Assembly (NCBI RefSeq): GCF_015278315.1
Contig: NZ_JADIJE010000002.1
Span: forward strand, 490,501 to 554,500
Reading direction: 5' to 3'
Length of the DNA: 64,000 nucleotides
DNA from: Microbacterium ureisolvens
GTDB lineage: Bacteria; Actinomycetota; Actinomycetes; Actinomycetales; Microbacteriaceae
Position numbers and translations under genes: made by a program. Shown here one piece after another: positions 15,950 through 25,851 of this stretch. Numbering within the stretch: position 1 is the stretch's first letter; every line of letters starts with the position of its first letter. The notes under the pieces are model-generated. The model saw only the letters and a list, made by a program, of their open reading frames with translations. It was not told the origin of the DNA and made no database searches.

Positions 15950-16654
15950 ATGCAGAGCACGACCCAGAAGCCACTGCCCCCGATCGTCGATGCCGCCCAG
16001 TGGCGCCGCGAGCTCGATGAGCTGCGCGTGCGAGAGAAGGCGGCGACGCGCGAGCTCGACGCGATCGCCGCGCAGCGGCGGCGACTGCCCATGGTCGAGT
16101 TGCCCGACTACACGCTGGTCGGCAGAGACGGGCCGGTGCGGCTCGCCGACATCTTCGAGGGCAAGTCGCAGCTCATCGTCTACAACCACATGTGGTTCGA
16201 GGGGAAGGAATGGCACTGCCCCGGCTGCACCGGCTACACGTCGCAGTTCACGCGCCTGGACTTCCTCGATCCGTACGACGCCCGGTTCGTCATCGTGACG
16301 CAGGGGCCGATCGACGAGGCGCTGGAGTACAAGGAGCGCACCGGCAACCGCATGGAGTGGTACTCCACCGCCGACAGCCCGTTCGGAGCCGACATGGACG
16401 CGCCCGCCGGCGGGGGCTTCGCGGTCAACGTCTTCCTGCGTGACGGCGACACGGTCTACCGCACCTGGCACACCAGCGGTCGCGGCACCGAGCAGCTGAG
16501 CCACACGTTCCCGCTCATCGACCTGCTGCCCTACGGCCGGCAGGAGGAGTGGCAGGACTCGCCCGAGGGCTGGCCGCAGAGCGACGCCTACGAGGGCTGG
16601 TTCTCGTCGGAGAAGATCGGGGAGCTGTACGGCTCCGGATCACGTCAGGGGTGA
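15950..16654 (+). CDS. DUF899 (thioredoxin-like fold) protein
   Basis: The 234-residue protein matches the DUF899 group: R-R-x-L-P-M-V at 45-50, V-Y-N-H-M-W-F, and W-H-C-P-G-C-T, a C-x-x-C-like site in thioredoxin-fold position, then W-Y-S-T and G-F-A-V-N-V-F-L-R-D-G-D near the end. A peroxide- or thiol-linked role is often guessed but not established. The ATG has a GGAGG RBS. A hairpin terminator follows. The shared operator suggests control by the TetR protein at 29496-30143, which also neighbours an MFS exporter gene. Confidence 0.83.
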   Translation: MQSTTQKPLPPIVDAAQWRRELDELRVREKAATRELDAIAAQRRRLPMVELPDYTLVGRDGPVRLADIFEGKSQLIVYNHMWFEGKEWHCPGCTGYTSQFTRLDFLDPYDARFVIVTQGPIDEALEYKERTGNRMEWYSTADSPFGADMDAPAGGGFAVNVFLRDGDTVYRTWHTSGRGTEQLSHTFPLIDLLPYGRQEEWQDSPEGWPQSDAYEGWFSSEKIGELYGSGSRQG

Positions 16655-16660
16655 CGGGTG

Positions 16661-16704
16661 ACGGATGCCGCGCCCCGCGGCTGCGGCCGGGGCGCGGCAT
16701 CCGT
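16661..16704. terminator. 17-bp perfect-stem terminator
   Basis: ACGGATGCCGCGCCCCG and its complement surround a 10-base loop between two convergent genes. It is an inverted pair of the ACGGATGCCGC repeat. Confidence 0.85.
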
Positions 16705-16721
16705 CGATCGAACGTGACCGA

Positions 16722-17627
16722 TCAGTACCAGTCGGTCGCCTGCGAGTGACCCCACGCGGCGCACGGCGTGCCGTACGCGCGCTTGATGTAGTCCAGGCCC
16801 CACGCGATCTGCGTCGTGGCGTTGGTCTGCCAGTCGGCGCCGAAGCTGGCCATCTTGTTCCCGGGCAGCGACTGCGGGATGCCGGTCGCGCCGCTGCTGC
16901 CGTTGTAGGCCTGGTAGTTCCAGCCGGACTCCTTGGTCCACAGGGACTGGAGGCACGAGAACTCCCCGTCGCCCCAGCCGTACTGCGACGCGGCCATCTG
17001 ACGAGCGGTCGCCTTGGCGCCCTCGGGGGTGTTCGCCGCGGCGAGGGCGGCAGCCGCCTCGGCCTGGCGCTGGGCTTCCGCGGCAGCGGCGGCTTCCGCG
17101 GCGGCGGCAGCGGCAGCGGCGGCCTCCTCGGCGGCCTTCTGGGCCTGCGCGGCCTCGAGGCGCTGGCGCAGGTCGGCGACGCGCTCCGTGACCGCGGTGG
17201 TGTCCTTGGTCGCGTCGACGGTGAGGGCCGGCACCAGCAGCACGGGCACCAGCCCGATCTCGGTGAGGCGCTCGGACGACCGCTCGAGGTCGGCGGTGTC
17301 GATGGACGTGTCGGCGACGCCGAGGTCGAGACCTGCGGCGGCGATGTCGGCGGTGAGGGTTCCGGCGTCCGTGAGCGCGGTGCGGGCGGCGGCCAGCGAG
17401 TCCTGCGCGTCGGTGCGGATCTGGCGGAAGGTCTCGGCGCTCGCCTCCGGTGCGGCCACCGAGGCGAGCGCGGCACCGGCCGTCGGCGCGGCGGCGGCGA
17501 GGGCGGGGGAGGCCAGCGTGAGTCCGGTCGTGACGAGGATGCCGAGAGCGGTGCCGGCGGCGACGGCGGGGGCGAAGAAGCGGCCGCGGTTGCGGCGGGA
17601 TGGAGTGAGCGACTGGTCTGTATGCAT
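16722..17627 (-). CDS. Exported lytic transglycosylase-like cell-wall protein
   Basis: The 301-residue protein has an N-terminal basic stretch and signal segment (about 20-45), an alpha-helical region, a long Ala/Glu/Gln-rich coiled coil (about 165-205), and a C-terminal domain of the kind found in actinobacterial aggregation-promoting or transglycosylase-like proteins. That domain shows Q-Y-G-W, C-L-Q-S-L-W-T-K-E-S-G-W-N with the probable catalytic Glu, and G-A-T-G-I-P-Q-S-L-P-G. It is likely to bind or cleave peptidoglycan. The region upstream (17628-17952) has no gene apart from operator-like sequence for the neighbour. Confidence 0.85.
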   Translation of the reverse strand: MHTDQSLTPSRRNRGRFFAPAVAAGTALGILVTTGLTLASPALAAAAPTAGAALASVAAPEASAETFRQIRTDAQDSLAAARTALTDAGTLTADIAAAGLDLGVADTSIDTADLERSSERLTEIGLVPVLLVPALTVDATKDTTAVTERVADLRQRLEAAQAQKAAEEAAAAAAAAAEAAAAAEAQRQAEAAAALAAANTPEGAKATARQMAASQYGWGDGEFSCLQSLWTKESGWNYQAYNGSSGATGIPQSLPGNKMASFGADWQTNATTQIAWGLDYIKRAYGTPCAAWGHSQATDWY

Positions 17628-17668
17628 GACGAACGTACGATCCTTCGGGTTGTGCGCCGCGGGTCGGG

Positions 17669-17712
17669 GCGCGATGCGCCCTCGGGTCGGGCGCTATGCG
17701 CCCTCGGGCCGG
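17669..17712. repeat. Two tandem 22-bp repeats upstream of the wall-hydrolase gene
   Basis: Two copies of a 22-base unit (17669-17690 and 17691-17712), differing at two positions, lie in the 5' region of the minus-strand gene ending at 17627. Their role is unknown. Confidence 0.7.
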
Positions 17713-17846
17713 ACGCACAAGTCCCCGAGTCTGCCTCATCGTTTCTGGACGAGTCCCGGTGGTTTCCTGGACAGAACGTGGGAACGCCTTTTCCCGTAAA
17801 GGCCTGATCGGAGGATGAGAAACCTCTCACGCAACTACGCCGCGCG

Positions 17847-17880
17847 GTGGGTCTCACCCACGAGGCGCCGTGAATCACGG
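17847..17880. promoter_or_regulatory. Two palindromes in the divergent region before the GMC oxidoreductase gene
   Basis: GTGGGT-CTC-ACCCAC (17847-17861) and CCGTGAATCACGG (17868-17880, perfect about one centre base) lie 73-106 bases before the oxidoreductase start. The second looks like a repressor operator. Confidence 0.35.
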
Positions 17881-17952
17881 TTCACTTAGCTCTTGCCTCG
17901 CGTGATCCGGTCGTGCATGCTGGCCGCAGCAACGGCGCACCAGGAGGCACCC

Positions 17953-19908
17953 ATGACGTTGACCGCAGCGCAGCGGGCGACATTCGAGTCCATCTTCGAC
18001 ACCTTCGCCCCGGGCGACGGCAACGGCATCCCCTCGGCCACACGGCTCGGTGCGGTGCCGATCGCCGAGGGCATGCTCGAGGCGAACCCACGCAAGGAGG
18101 AGGCCGAGCTCCTCGCCCGCGTGCTATCCCTCTGGGACACACCGCTGGGCGGCATGCTCCTCGGCATCGGCCCGCGCAGGTTCTCGAGCCTGCCGGCCGC
18201 CAGACGCGAGGCCGCGCTCATCGCACTGTCGGACTCCCGCGTGCCGCTCAAGCGGGTGCTCTTCCAGAACCTCAAGTCCGCGGCGATGCTGTCGTACTAC
18301 GTCGCGCCCGGCGCCGAGGGGGTGTCGCCGCTGTGGGCCGCGATGGGCTATCCCGGTCCGCCCGGGCCGCGGCAGGACGCATCGACCCCGCCGCTGCATC
18401 CGCAGACTCCGGAGTCGGAGCTCAGCCTCGACTGCGACGTCGTCGTCGTGGGGTCGGGTGCGGGCGGTGGAACGGCCGCGGCGGTGCTGGCCTCGGAGGG
18501 GCTGGACGTGGTCGTGCTCGAGAAGGGCGGCTACTACGACGACCGCGACTTCGACGGCAGCGAGCTGGGCGGCCTCGCGCGCCTGTACGCGCCAGGTCCG
18601 TCGGCGACCGCCGAGGGCCAGCTCAGCATCATGTCGGCGCAGTGCCTCGGGGGCGGCACGGTGGTCAACTTCTCCACCTCGTTCCGCACGCCCGACCACG
18701 TGCGCGAGGAGTGGGCGGCGCTCGGTGCGACGCAGTTCGCGACCTCCGAGTACGACCAGGCGCTCGATGCGGTGTGGGCTCGACTCGGTGTGACAGGTGC
18801 GTACAGCGCGCCGTCGCGCCGCGACCAGATCATGCAGCGCGGGCTTGAGAGCCTCAGCTGGCACGTCGGAGCGCTCGAGCGCAACGTGATCGGCTGCGAC
18901 ACCGGCATCGAGTGCGGCCGCTGCGGCTACGGGTGCCGCATCGGCGCCAAGCAGTCGGTGACGAAGACGTGGCTGGCCGACGCCGAGAGCAACGGCGCGC
19001 GGCTCTACACCGGTGTCGACGTGCGGAAGATCGAGACGTCGAACGGCGTCGCGACGGCGGTGACCGGGCGCACGGCCGCAGGACACGCGGTGACCGTCCG
19101 CGCCCGCGCGGTGGTCGTCGCCGGCGGCAGCGTCCAGACCCCGGCCCTGCTGCGGCGCTCGGGTCTGTCGAACCCGAACATCGGCAAGCACCTGCGTCTG
19201 CACCCCGCGACCGCCGTGTGGGCGGAGTTCGAGGAGGAGGTGCGGCCGTGGGAGGGCACCATGCAGTCGCGGTACTCCGCCGAGCATGCCGACCTGGACG
19301 GCTCCGGCTACGGCGCGGTCTACGAGACGGCGGCGGCGAACCCGGGGCTGTCGGTGGCGTTCCAATCGTGGCGCGGCGCGCAGACGCACCTCGAGGTGAT
19401 GAAGCGCCTGGCGCACTACTCGAGCGTCGGCGTCATCACGCGCGACCAGGACTCCGGCGAGGTGCGCGTCGACAAGGCCGGCGAGCCGACGCTGCACTAT
19501 CTGCTCTCCGACCGCGACGCCGCGCGCGTGCAGGCGGGCGTCGCCGGCGCGTCACGCATCCTCGAGGCGGCCGGTGCGCTGCGCATGTTCTCGGGCCATC
19601 AGGCGGGCATCGAGTGGACGCGCGCGAGCGGGGAGCCCCTGGACGCCTTCGTCGCCCGCTGCGGCGCGGCCGGCTACGGGCCCGGTCGCTGCTCGATGGC
19701 GGCCCTGCACATCATGGGATCTGCGCGCATGGGCGGCTCGGCCGACACCAGCGCCCTCGATCCCGACGGCGCGACGTGGGAGGTGCCGAACATCGTCGTG
19801 GCCGACGCGTCCACCTTCCCGACCGCGTCGGGGGTGAATCCGATGATCTCCATCGAGGCGATCGCGTACATGAACGCCACCCGGCTGGCCGGGCGTCTGC
19901 GGGCCTGA
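17953..19908 (+). CDS. GMC family FAD-dependent alcohol oxidoreductase
   Basis: The 651-residue protein has about 150 N-terminal residues of the kind seen in long-chain-alcohol-oxidase-like GMC proteins. The FAD-binding G-S-G-A-G-G-G-T-A-A-A follows with E-K-G. A Cys cluster C-D-T-G-I-E-C-G-R-C-G-Y-G-C is typical of bacterial members. The C terminus carries H-I-M-G-S-A-R-M-G and D-A-S-T-F-P-T-A-S-G-V-N-P-M-I-S-I-E-A. It should oxidise an alcohol, sterol or sugar with FAD; the substrate cannot be fixed. ATG 17953 has a perfect AGGAGG RBS (17942-17947), preferred over an in-frame GTG/ATG further upstream. A hairpin terminator follows. Confidence 0.88.
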   Translation: MTLTAAQRATFESIFDTFAPGDGNGIPSATRLGAVPIAEGMLEANPRKEEAELLARVLSLWDTPLGGMLLGIGPRRFSSLPAARREAALIALSDSRVPLKRVLFQNLKSAAMLSYYVAPGAEGVSPLWAAMGYPGPPGPRQDASTPPLHPQTPESELSLDCDVVVVGSGAGGGTAAAVLASEGLDVVVLEKGGYYDDRDFDGSELGGLARLYAPGPSATAEGQLSIMSAQCLGGGTVVNFSTSFRTPDHVREEWAALGATQFATSEYDQALDAVWARLGVTGAYSAPSRRDQIMQRGLESLSWHVGALERNVIGCDTGIECGRCGYGCRIGAKQSVTKTWLADAESNGARLYTGVDVRKIETSNGVATAVTGRTAAGHAVTVRARAVVVAGGSVQTPALLRRSGLSNPNIGKHLRLHPATAVWAEFEEEVRPWEGTMQSRYSAEHADLDGSGYGAVYETAAANPGLSVAFQSWRGAQTHLEVMKRLAHYSSVGVITRDQDSGEVRVDKAGEPTLHYLLSDRDAARVQAGVAGASRILEAAGALRMFSGHQAGIEWTRASGEPLDAFVARCGAAGYGPGRCSMAALHIMGSARMGGSADTSALDPDGATWEVPNIVVADASTFPTASGVNPMISIEAIAYMNATRLAGRLRA

Positions 19909-19920
19909 AGACGGCGATGA

Positions 19921-19963
19921 CGGATGCCGCGACCCGGCGCGCCGCCGCGGCGCGCGGCATCCG
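19921..19963. terminator. Terminator after GMC oxidoreductase
   Basis: CGGATGCCGCG (19921-19931) pairs with CGCGGCATCCG (19953-19963), with a GC-rich inner stem. Confidence 0.75.
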
Positions 19964-20010
19964 GAATCTTCGTCCTCACCGGGGTATATCGCTGAATGAG
20001 AGGGGACCGC

Positions 20011-20016
20011 TAGCGT
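20011..20016 (+). promoter_or_regulatory. Probable -10 box of the PTS gene
   Basis: TAGCGT lies in CGCTAGCGTAGCG, about 60 bases before the PTS start. A leader with an RBS follows. No antiterminator hairpin or BglG-type gene is visible. Confidence 0.35.
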
Positions 20017-20078
20017 AGCGCTCGACGGGGCACAGGCGTGGAGTGCGTCGTCGACGCGTTCCTCGAAGGAGAGATCCC

Positions 20079-22178
20079 ATGGGTACATCGTCTGCAGCCG
20101 ACATCGTCACCGCCGTCGGCGGTGCGAACAACATCGAGAGCCTCACGCACTGCGCGACGAGGCTCAGATTCCAGCTTCGGGACGCGTCCGGCGTCGATCC
20201 GAAGGCCGTCGAGGCGGTCCCCGGGGTGATGGGCGCGGTTCCCCAGGCGGGCGAGCGGTTCCAGGTGGTGATCGGCGGCGGCGTGCAGAACGTCTACAAC
20301 GACATCATGGCGCTGCCCGAGATGAAGGACGGCGGCGGGGCCGCGGCAGCCGACGACGACATCGACGCGATCAAGGCGCGCGAACGGGCCAAGGGCGTGC
20401 GCGGCAAGGTCGCGTGGATCGACTCGTTGTTCGAGTTCCTGTCGGACTCGTTCCGGCCGATTCTCGGCGCGCTGCTGGGCGCCTCGTTCTTCATCACGTT
20501 CATGGCTCTGATGGCGACGCTCGACGTCATCCCGGACTGGAACGCGCCGGGGGTCACGCTCGATCCGTCGTGGGCCTTCATCAACCTGATGTGGCAGAGC
20601 GTCTTCGTCTTCCTGCCGCTCATGGTCGCCTACAACGCGACGAAGAAGGTCGGCGCCGATCCGTGGGTGGGCTTCGCGATCATGGCGGTGCTCATGCTGC
20701 CGGGGTTCACCTCTCTCGCCGAGGGTGTCGAGCCGACGGCGCTGTTCGGCATCGAGGCCGCGCAGGTCGCGATCGTCCCGATCTTCGGCATCCCGATGCC
20801 GATCGCGAACTACAGCTCGCAGGTGTTCCCGCCGCTGCTCATGGCGGCGGCGCTGGGCCCGCTGTACAAGCTGCTGCGGAAGATCATCGCCGCGAACCTG
20901 CAGCTCATCTTCGTGCCGTTCTTCGCGATGCTCATCATGATGCCGCTGACCGCGTTCGTGATCGGGCCGATCGGCGTCTACGTCGGGGCGGTGCTGGCTC
21001 AGGCTCTCGCGGCGATCAACAGCTTCTCGCCGTTCATCTTCGCCATCGTGATCCCGCTCGCCTATCCCTTCATGGTGCCGCTCGGCCTGCACTGGCCCAT
21101 CAACGCGATCATGCTCCTCAACATCCAGACGCTCGGGTACGACTTCATCCAGGGTCCGATGGGCGCGTGGAACTTCGCCTGCTTCGGCGCCACCGCGGGC
21201 GTGCTCGTCCTGTCGATGCGCCACCGCGACACCCAGATGCGGCAGACCGCCACGGGCGCGCTGGCTGCAGGCCTCCTCGGCGGCATCTCGGAGCCGTCGC
21301 TGTACGGCATCCATCTGCGGTTCAAGCGCATCTACCCGCGCATGCTCGTGGGCTGCTTCGTCGGCGGCCTCACGATCGGCGTCGGCAGCCTCATCATGGG
21401 CCTCGAGAACGGCGTCACCACGCAGGCCTTCGTCTTCACGTCGCTGCTGACGATCCCGGCGTTCCAGCCGACGGGTCTCTACGCGATCGCGATCGGGCTG
21501 GCGTTCTTCACCTCGATGTTCCTGGTCATCTGGTCGAACTTCCGCACCCCCGAGCAGCAGGCCGAGTTCGAGGCGGCGCGTGACGCCGCCGAAGCCGCAG
21601 CGGCCGCCGAGCACGTCGCGCCCGCCGCGGTCGAGGCCGCGGAGCCCCGCGCGATCGACGCGTCGGACGCCGCTCCGGCCGCCGCGGCGATGGCCACCGC
21701 TACCGCCGTGCGCGAGGTCGCCGTCGAGGTGCTCTCGCCGCTCGCCGGCCGCGTGGTGCCGCTGTCTGAGGTGCCTGACCCGGTGTTCGCGGGGGGAGTG
21801 ATGGGTCCGGGCGCCGCCATCGAGCCGACCGGCGACACGGTGTTCGCACCGGGGGCGGGCGTCATCGCAGCGGCCCAGCCGACGGGCCACGCGTTCGGCA
21901 TCGTGCTGGACGGCGGTGTGGAGCTGCTGATCCACGTCGGCATCGACACCGTCAACCTCAAGGGCGAAGGCTTCGACGTCAAGGTGAAGAACGGAGACCG
22001 TGTCGAGCTGGGCACGCCGCTGGTCACCTTCGACCGCGAGGTCATCGAGAAGGCGGGGTATCCGCTCATCACGCCGGTCATCGTGCTCAACGCCGACGAC
22101 TTCGGCGAGGTGTCGCCGGTGCTCGAGGGCGAGATCGCCGTCGGAGCGTCGCTGATCACCGTCGACAAGAAGGAGTAG
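20079..22178 (+). CDS. PTS sugar permease EIIBCA (beta-glucoside/sucrose type)
   Basis: This is one 699-residue chain that imports and phosphorylates a sugar. EIIB is N-terminal with the phospho-Cys25 in S-L-T-H-C-A-T-R-L-R-F. EIIC spans about 100-460 with some ten helices and G-I-S-E-P-S-L-Y-G. An Ala/Glu-rich linker (about 475-550) leads to EIIA with the first His in P-T-G-H-A-F-G-I and the phospho-acceptor His in E-L-L-I-H-V-G-I-D-T-V-N-L. The B-C-A order fits the beta-glucoside/sucrose/trehalose branch. ATG 20079 has a GAAGGAGAG RBS. It converges on pgi, so the window couples sugar import with glycolysis by position. Confidence 0.92.
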   Translation: MGTSSAADIVTAVGGANNIESLTHCATRLRFQLRDASGVDPKAVEAVPGVMGAVPQAGERFQVVIGGGVQNVYNDIMALPEMKDGGGAAAADDDIDAIKARERAKGVRGKVAWIDSLFEFLSDSFRPILGALLGASFFITFMALMATLDVIPDWNAPGVTLDPSWAFINLMWQSVFVFLPLMVAYNATKKVGADPWVGFAIMAVLMLPGFTSLAEGVEPTALFGIEAAQVAIVPIFGIPMPIANYSSQVFPPLLMAAALGPLYKLLRKIIAANLQLIFVPFFAMLIMMPLTAFVIGPIGVYVGAVLAQALAAINSFSPFIFAIVIPLAYPFMVPLGLHWPINAIMLLNIQTLGYDFIQGPMGAWNFACFGATAGVLVLSMRHRDTQMRQTATGALAAGLLGGISEPSLYGIHLRFKRIYPRMLVGCFVGGLTIGVGSLIMGLENGVTTQAFVFTSLLTIPAFQPTGLYAIAIGLAFFTSMFLVIWSNFRTPEQQAEFEAARDAAEAAAAAEHVAPAAVEAAEPRAIDASDAAPAAAAMATATAVREVAVEVLSPLAGRVVPLSEVPDPVFAGGVMGPGAAIEPTGDTVFAPGAGVIAAAQPTGHAFGIVLDGGVELLIHVGIDTVNLKGEGFDVKVKNGDRVELGTPLVTFDREVIEKAGYPLITPVIVLNADDFGEVSPVLEGEIAVGASLITVDKKE

Positions 22179-22183
22179 CGGGA

Positions 22184-22228
22184 ACGGATGCCGCGACCCG
22201 GCGCGGTGCGCCGGGTCGCGGCATCCGT
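22184..22228. terminator. 21-bp perfect-stem bidirectional terminator
   Basis: ACGGATGCCGCGACCCGG plus CGC pairs perfectly with its complement over 21 bp around a 3-base loop. It lies between the convergent PTS and pgi genes and is the most perfect of the ACGGATGCCGC inverted pairs here. Confidence 0.9.
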
Positions 22229-22232
22229 CCGC

Positions 22233-23914
<1,682 letters not shown>

Positions 23915-23921
23915 GCCCCCT

Positions 23922-23927
23922 AAGGTA
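23922..23927 (-). promoter_or_regulatory. -10 box before pgi
   Basis: TACCTT on the minus strand, 7 bases before GTG 23914. Confidence 0.45.
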
Positions 23928-24071
23928 CCTGCGCGGGTGCGCCCGGTGGTTTCGTGTTGCTCACTGACGTCGGTCGCGCGTTGTGAGCCCCGCGAGCGCC
24001 CGGGTACGCGTGAGGCGGCCCGTTGCGCCGCCCGACGGACGCTCAGGTGCCGAACGTAGGGTGGAGTCGCC

Positions 24072-24902
24072 ATGCCTTTCCCCTCACCCGACCTCCGCCT
24101 GATCGCCGTCGACATGGACGGCACGCTGCTCGACGGCGCCGGCCGGATCCCCGACGCCCTCTGGCCCCTGCTCGACCGGCTGCACGCCCGCGGCATCCGC
24201 TTCGCCCCGGCCAGCGGCCGCCAGCTCGCGACGCTCCAGCATGCGTTCGCGCGCCACCTCGACGACACCGTCTTCATCGCCGAGAACGGCGCGTACGTCG
24301 TGGAGGGCGAGGCGGAGATCAGCTCCGACGCGATGGACGCCGCGTTCACCGCCGGCCTCGTGGTGCGGCTGCGGGCGCTCGCCGAGGCGGGGCGCGACCT
24401 GGGCGTCGTCGTGTGCGGCAAGCGCTCCGCCTACATCGAGCGGGCCGACGAGGCCTTCCTCGCCGAGGCGGAGAAGTATTACGCGCGGCTCGAGGTCGTC
24501 GAGGATCTGCTCGCGGTCGACGATCAGATCCTCAAGGTCGCGATCTTCGATTTCGCGGATGCCGCGTCCACCGCTCCGGCGCTCGACGATCTGCGTGCGA
24601 CGCACCAGGTGGTCGTCTCGGGCCATCACTGGATCGACGTGATGAACCTGGGCGTGAACAAGGGTGTCGCGCTGCGGCGCCTCCAGCGGGCGACCGGCAT
24701 CACCCACGAGCAGACGGCGGTGTTCGGCGACTACCTCAACGACCTCGAGATGATGGATGCCGCGTCCCTGTCGTTCGCGATGGCCAACGCGCATCCGGAT
24801 GTGACCGAGCGGGCGCGCTACCGCGCGCCGTCGAACCTCGACCACGGCGTGATCACGACGATCGAGAAGCTCCTCGACGGCGTGCCCGACCCCGTCGCCT
24901 GA
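24072..24902 (+). CDS. HAD-superfamily (Cof-type) phosphatase
   Basis: The 276-residue protein has motif [11 protein letters not shown] near residue 13, motif II with A-S-G-R-Q, and motif [12 protein letters not shown] with A-M-A-N-A-H-P, the pattern of Cof/SPP-type HAD-IIB enzymes that remove phosphate from sugar phosphates or flavin intermediates. The exact substrate is unknown, though its position next to pgi and a PTS gene fits sugar phosphates. A TAGGGT box ends 9 bases before the ATG, giving a very short leader. Confidence 0.9.
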   Translation: MPFPSPDLRLIAVDMDGTLLDGAGRIPDALWPLLDRLHARGIRFAPASGRQLATLQHAFARHLDDTVFIAENGAYVVEGEAEISSDAMDAAFTAGLVVRLRALAEAGRDLGVVVCGKRSAYIERADEAFLAEAEKYYARLEVVEDLLAVDDQILKVAIFDFADAASTAPALDDLRATHQVVVSGHHWIDVMNLGVNKGVALRRLQRATGITHEQTAVFGDYLNDLEMMDAASLSFAMANAHPDVTERARYRAPSNLDHGVITTIEKLLDGVPDPVA

Positions 24903-24958
24903 CCCGCTCGCGCGCGCGACGCCGGGCGGGCCTGCGCCACGCGGGACGCCGCGGTGGG

Positions 24959-24964
24959 TAGCGT
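24959..24964 (+). promoter_or_regulatory. -10 box of leaderless small-HNH promoter
   Basis: TAGCGT, 7 bases before ATG 24972. Confidence 0.5.
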
Positions 24965-24971
24965 TTCGAGC

Positions 24972-25358
24972 ATGGCGGTGAGTCAGTCCCGACGAGCGCG
25001 CGCAGCGCGGCGCCGCGCGCGCCGTGTCGCGGCGGCCGACAACGACCTCACCCCGGGCGAGTGGGCCGACCTGCTCGAGGCCTGGGGTGCGTGCGCCTAC
25101 TGCGGCGCGGTGGACGGCCCGTTCCAGAAGGACTGCGTCCTGCCGATCTCGCGCGGCGGCCGCTACACGTTCGAGAACGTGGTGCCGGCGTGCCGCTCAT
25201 GCAACGCGAGCAAGTGCAACGACGAGGTCACCGGCTGGCTGCGTCGCAAGCGCCTCGACGAGCGCGCGTTCCTGCTGCGTCATGTCGAGGTGCTCGCCGC
25301 CTGGCGTGCGACGACGACGGCGCCGGTCGCCGTGTCGTCCACCGGTGCCGACGACTAG
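24972..25358 (+). CDS. Small HNH endonuclease-like protein
   Basis: The 128-residue protein has a very basic N terminus (R-R-A-R-A-A-R-R-R-A-R-R) that could contact DNA. An HNH core follows: C-A-Y-C-G, then D-C-V-L-P-I-S-R-G-G-R-Y-T-F-E-N-V-V-P-A-C-R-S-C-N-A-S-K. All expected zinc cysteines are present; the first-His position appears to be replaced (P-I-S instead of D-H), so activity is uncertain. The in-frame ATG/GTG starts upstream are less likely because the TAGCGT box points to ATG 24972. The stop overlaps the TAGGGT box of the next gene. Confidence 0.8.
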   Translation: MAVSQSRRARAARRRARRVAAADNDLTPGEWADLLEAWGACAYCGAVDGPFQKDCVLPISRGGRYTFENVVPACRSCNASKCNDEVTGWLRRKRLDERAFLLRHVEVLAAWRATTTAPVAVSSTGADD

Positions 25359-25371
25359 GGTCGGACCTGCC

Positions 25372-25851
25372 ATGACCCTCGCCATCCGTCCCTACGAGTC
25401 CCGCGACTGGGACGCCATCAGCCGCATCCACGACGCCGCCCGTCTCGACGAGCTGCGCGGCGCCGGCCTCCTCGACGCCTACCTGCCCCTGGCCGACACC
25501 TACGAGAACGAGGGTCTCTTCGACGACGAGGTGTGGATCGCCGAGGACGCCGGCCGCGTGGCGGGCTTCCTCGCCGGGAGCGTCGGGGAGCAGGGCGGCG
25601 AGATCACGTGGATCTACGTCGACCCGGCCCTGTACCGACGGGGGATCGGCCGCGCTCTCGTCGAGCACTTCATCGCGCGTGCGGGCGGCCCGGTCGAGCT
25701 CGAGGTGCTCGACGGCAACGGGGCCCGCGACTTCTACGAGGCGCTCGGCTTCGTGCTGGCGTCCACCACGACCGGCAAGCTCGCCGGCAACGAGTCGTTC
25801 ACCGCGACCGGCCACACCCTCGTCTGGACGCCCGGCGCGGCATCCGTCTGA
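25372..25851 (+). CDS. GNAT family N-acetyltransferase
   Basis: The 159-residue single-domain acetyltransferase has the acetyl-CoA loop Y-R-R-G-I-G-R-A-L-V-E-H-F after the strand I-T-W-I-Y-V-D-P, and G-A-R-D-F-Y-E-A-L-G-F near the end, all standard GNAT features. The substrate is unknown. It starts 13 bases after the HNH gene with a TAGGGT box 10 bases before the ATG. Its last 118 bases are antisense to the 3' end of the convergent glycosyltransferase gene, an unusually long 3' overlap. Confidence 0.85.
   Translation: MTLAIRPYESRDWDAISRIHDAARLDELRGAGLLDAYLPLADTYENEGLFDDEVWIAEDAGRVAGFLAGSVGEQGGEITWIYVDPALYRRGIGRALVEHFIARAGGPVELEVLDGNGARDFYEALGFVLASTTTGKLAGNESFTATGHTLVWTPGAASV

Noticed and set aside
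17628..17900. c-di-AMP (ydaO-type) riboswitch upstream of the wall-hydrolase gene
   Set aside because: Such genes often carry one in actinobacteria, but I could not find the conserved core segments on the minus strand.
20043..20078. Extra 12-residue start for the PTS gene at 20043
   Set aside because: It would be an Arg-rich run without an RBS; ATG 20079 has a strong RBS and gives the normal EIIB start.
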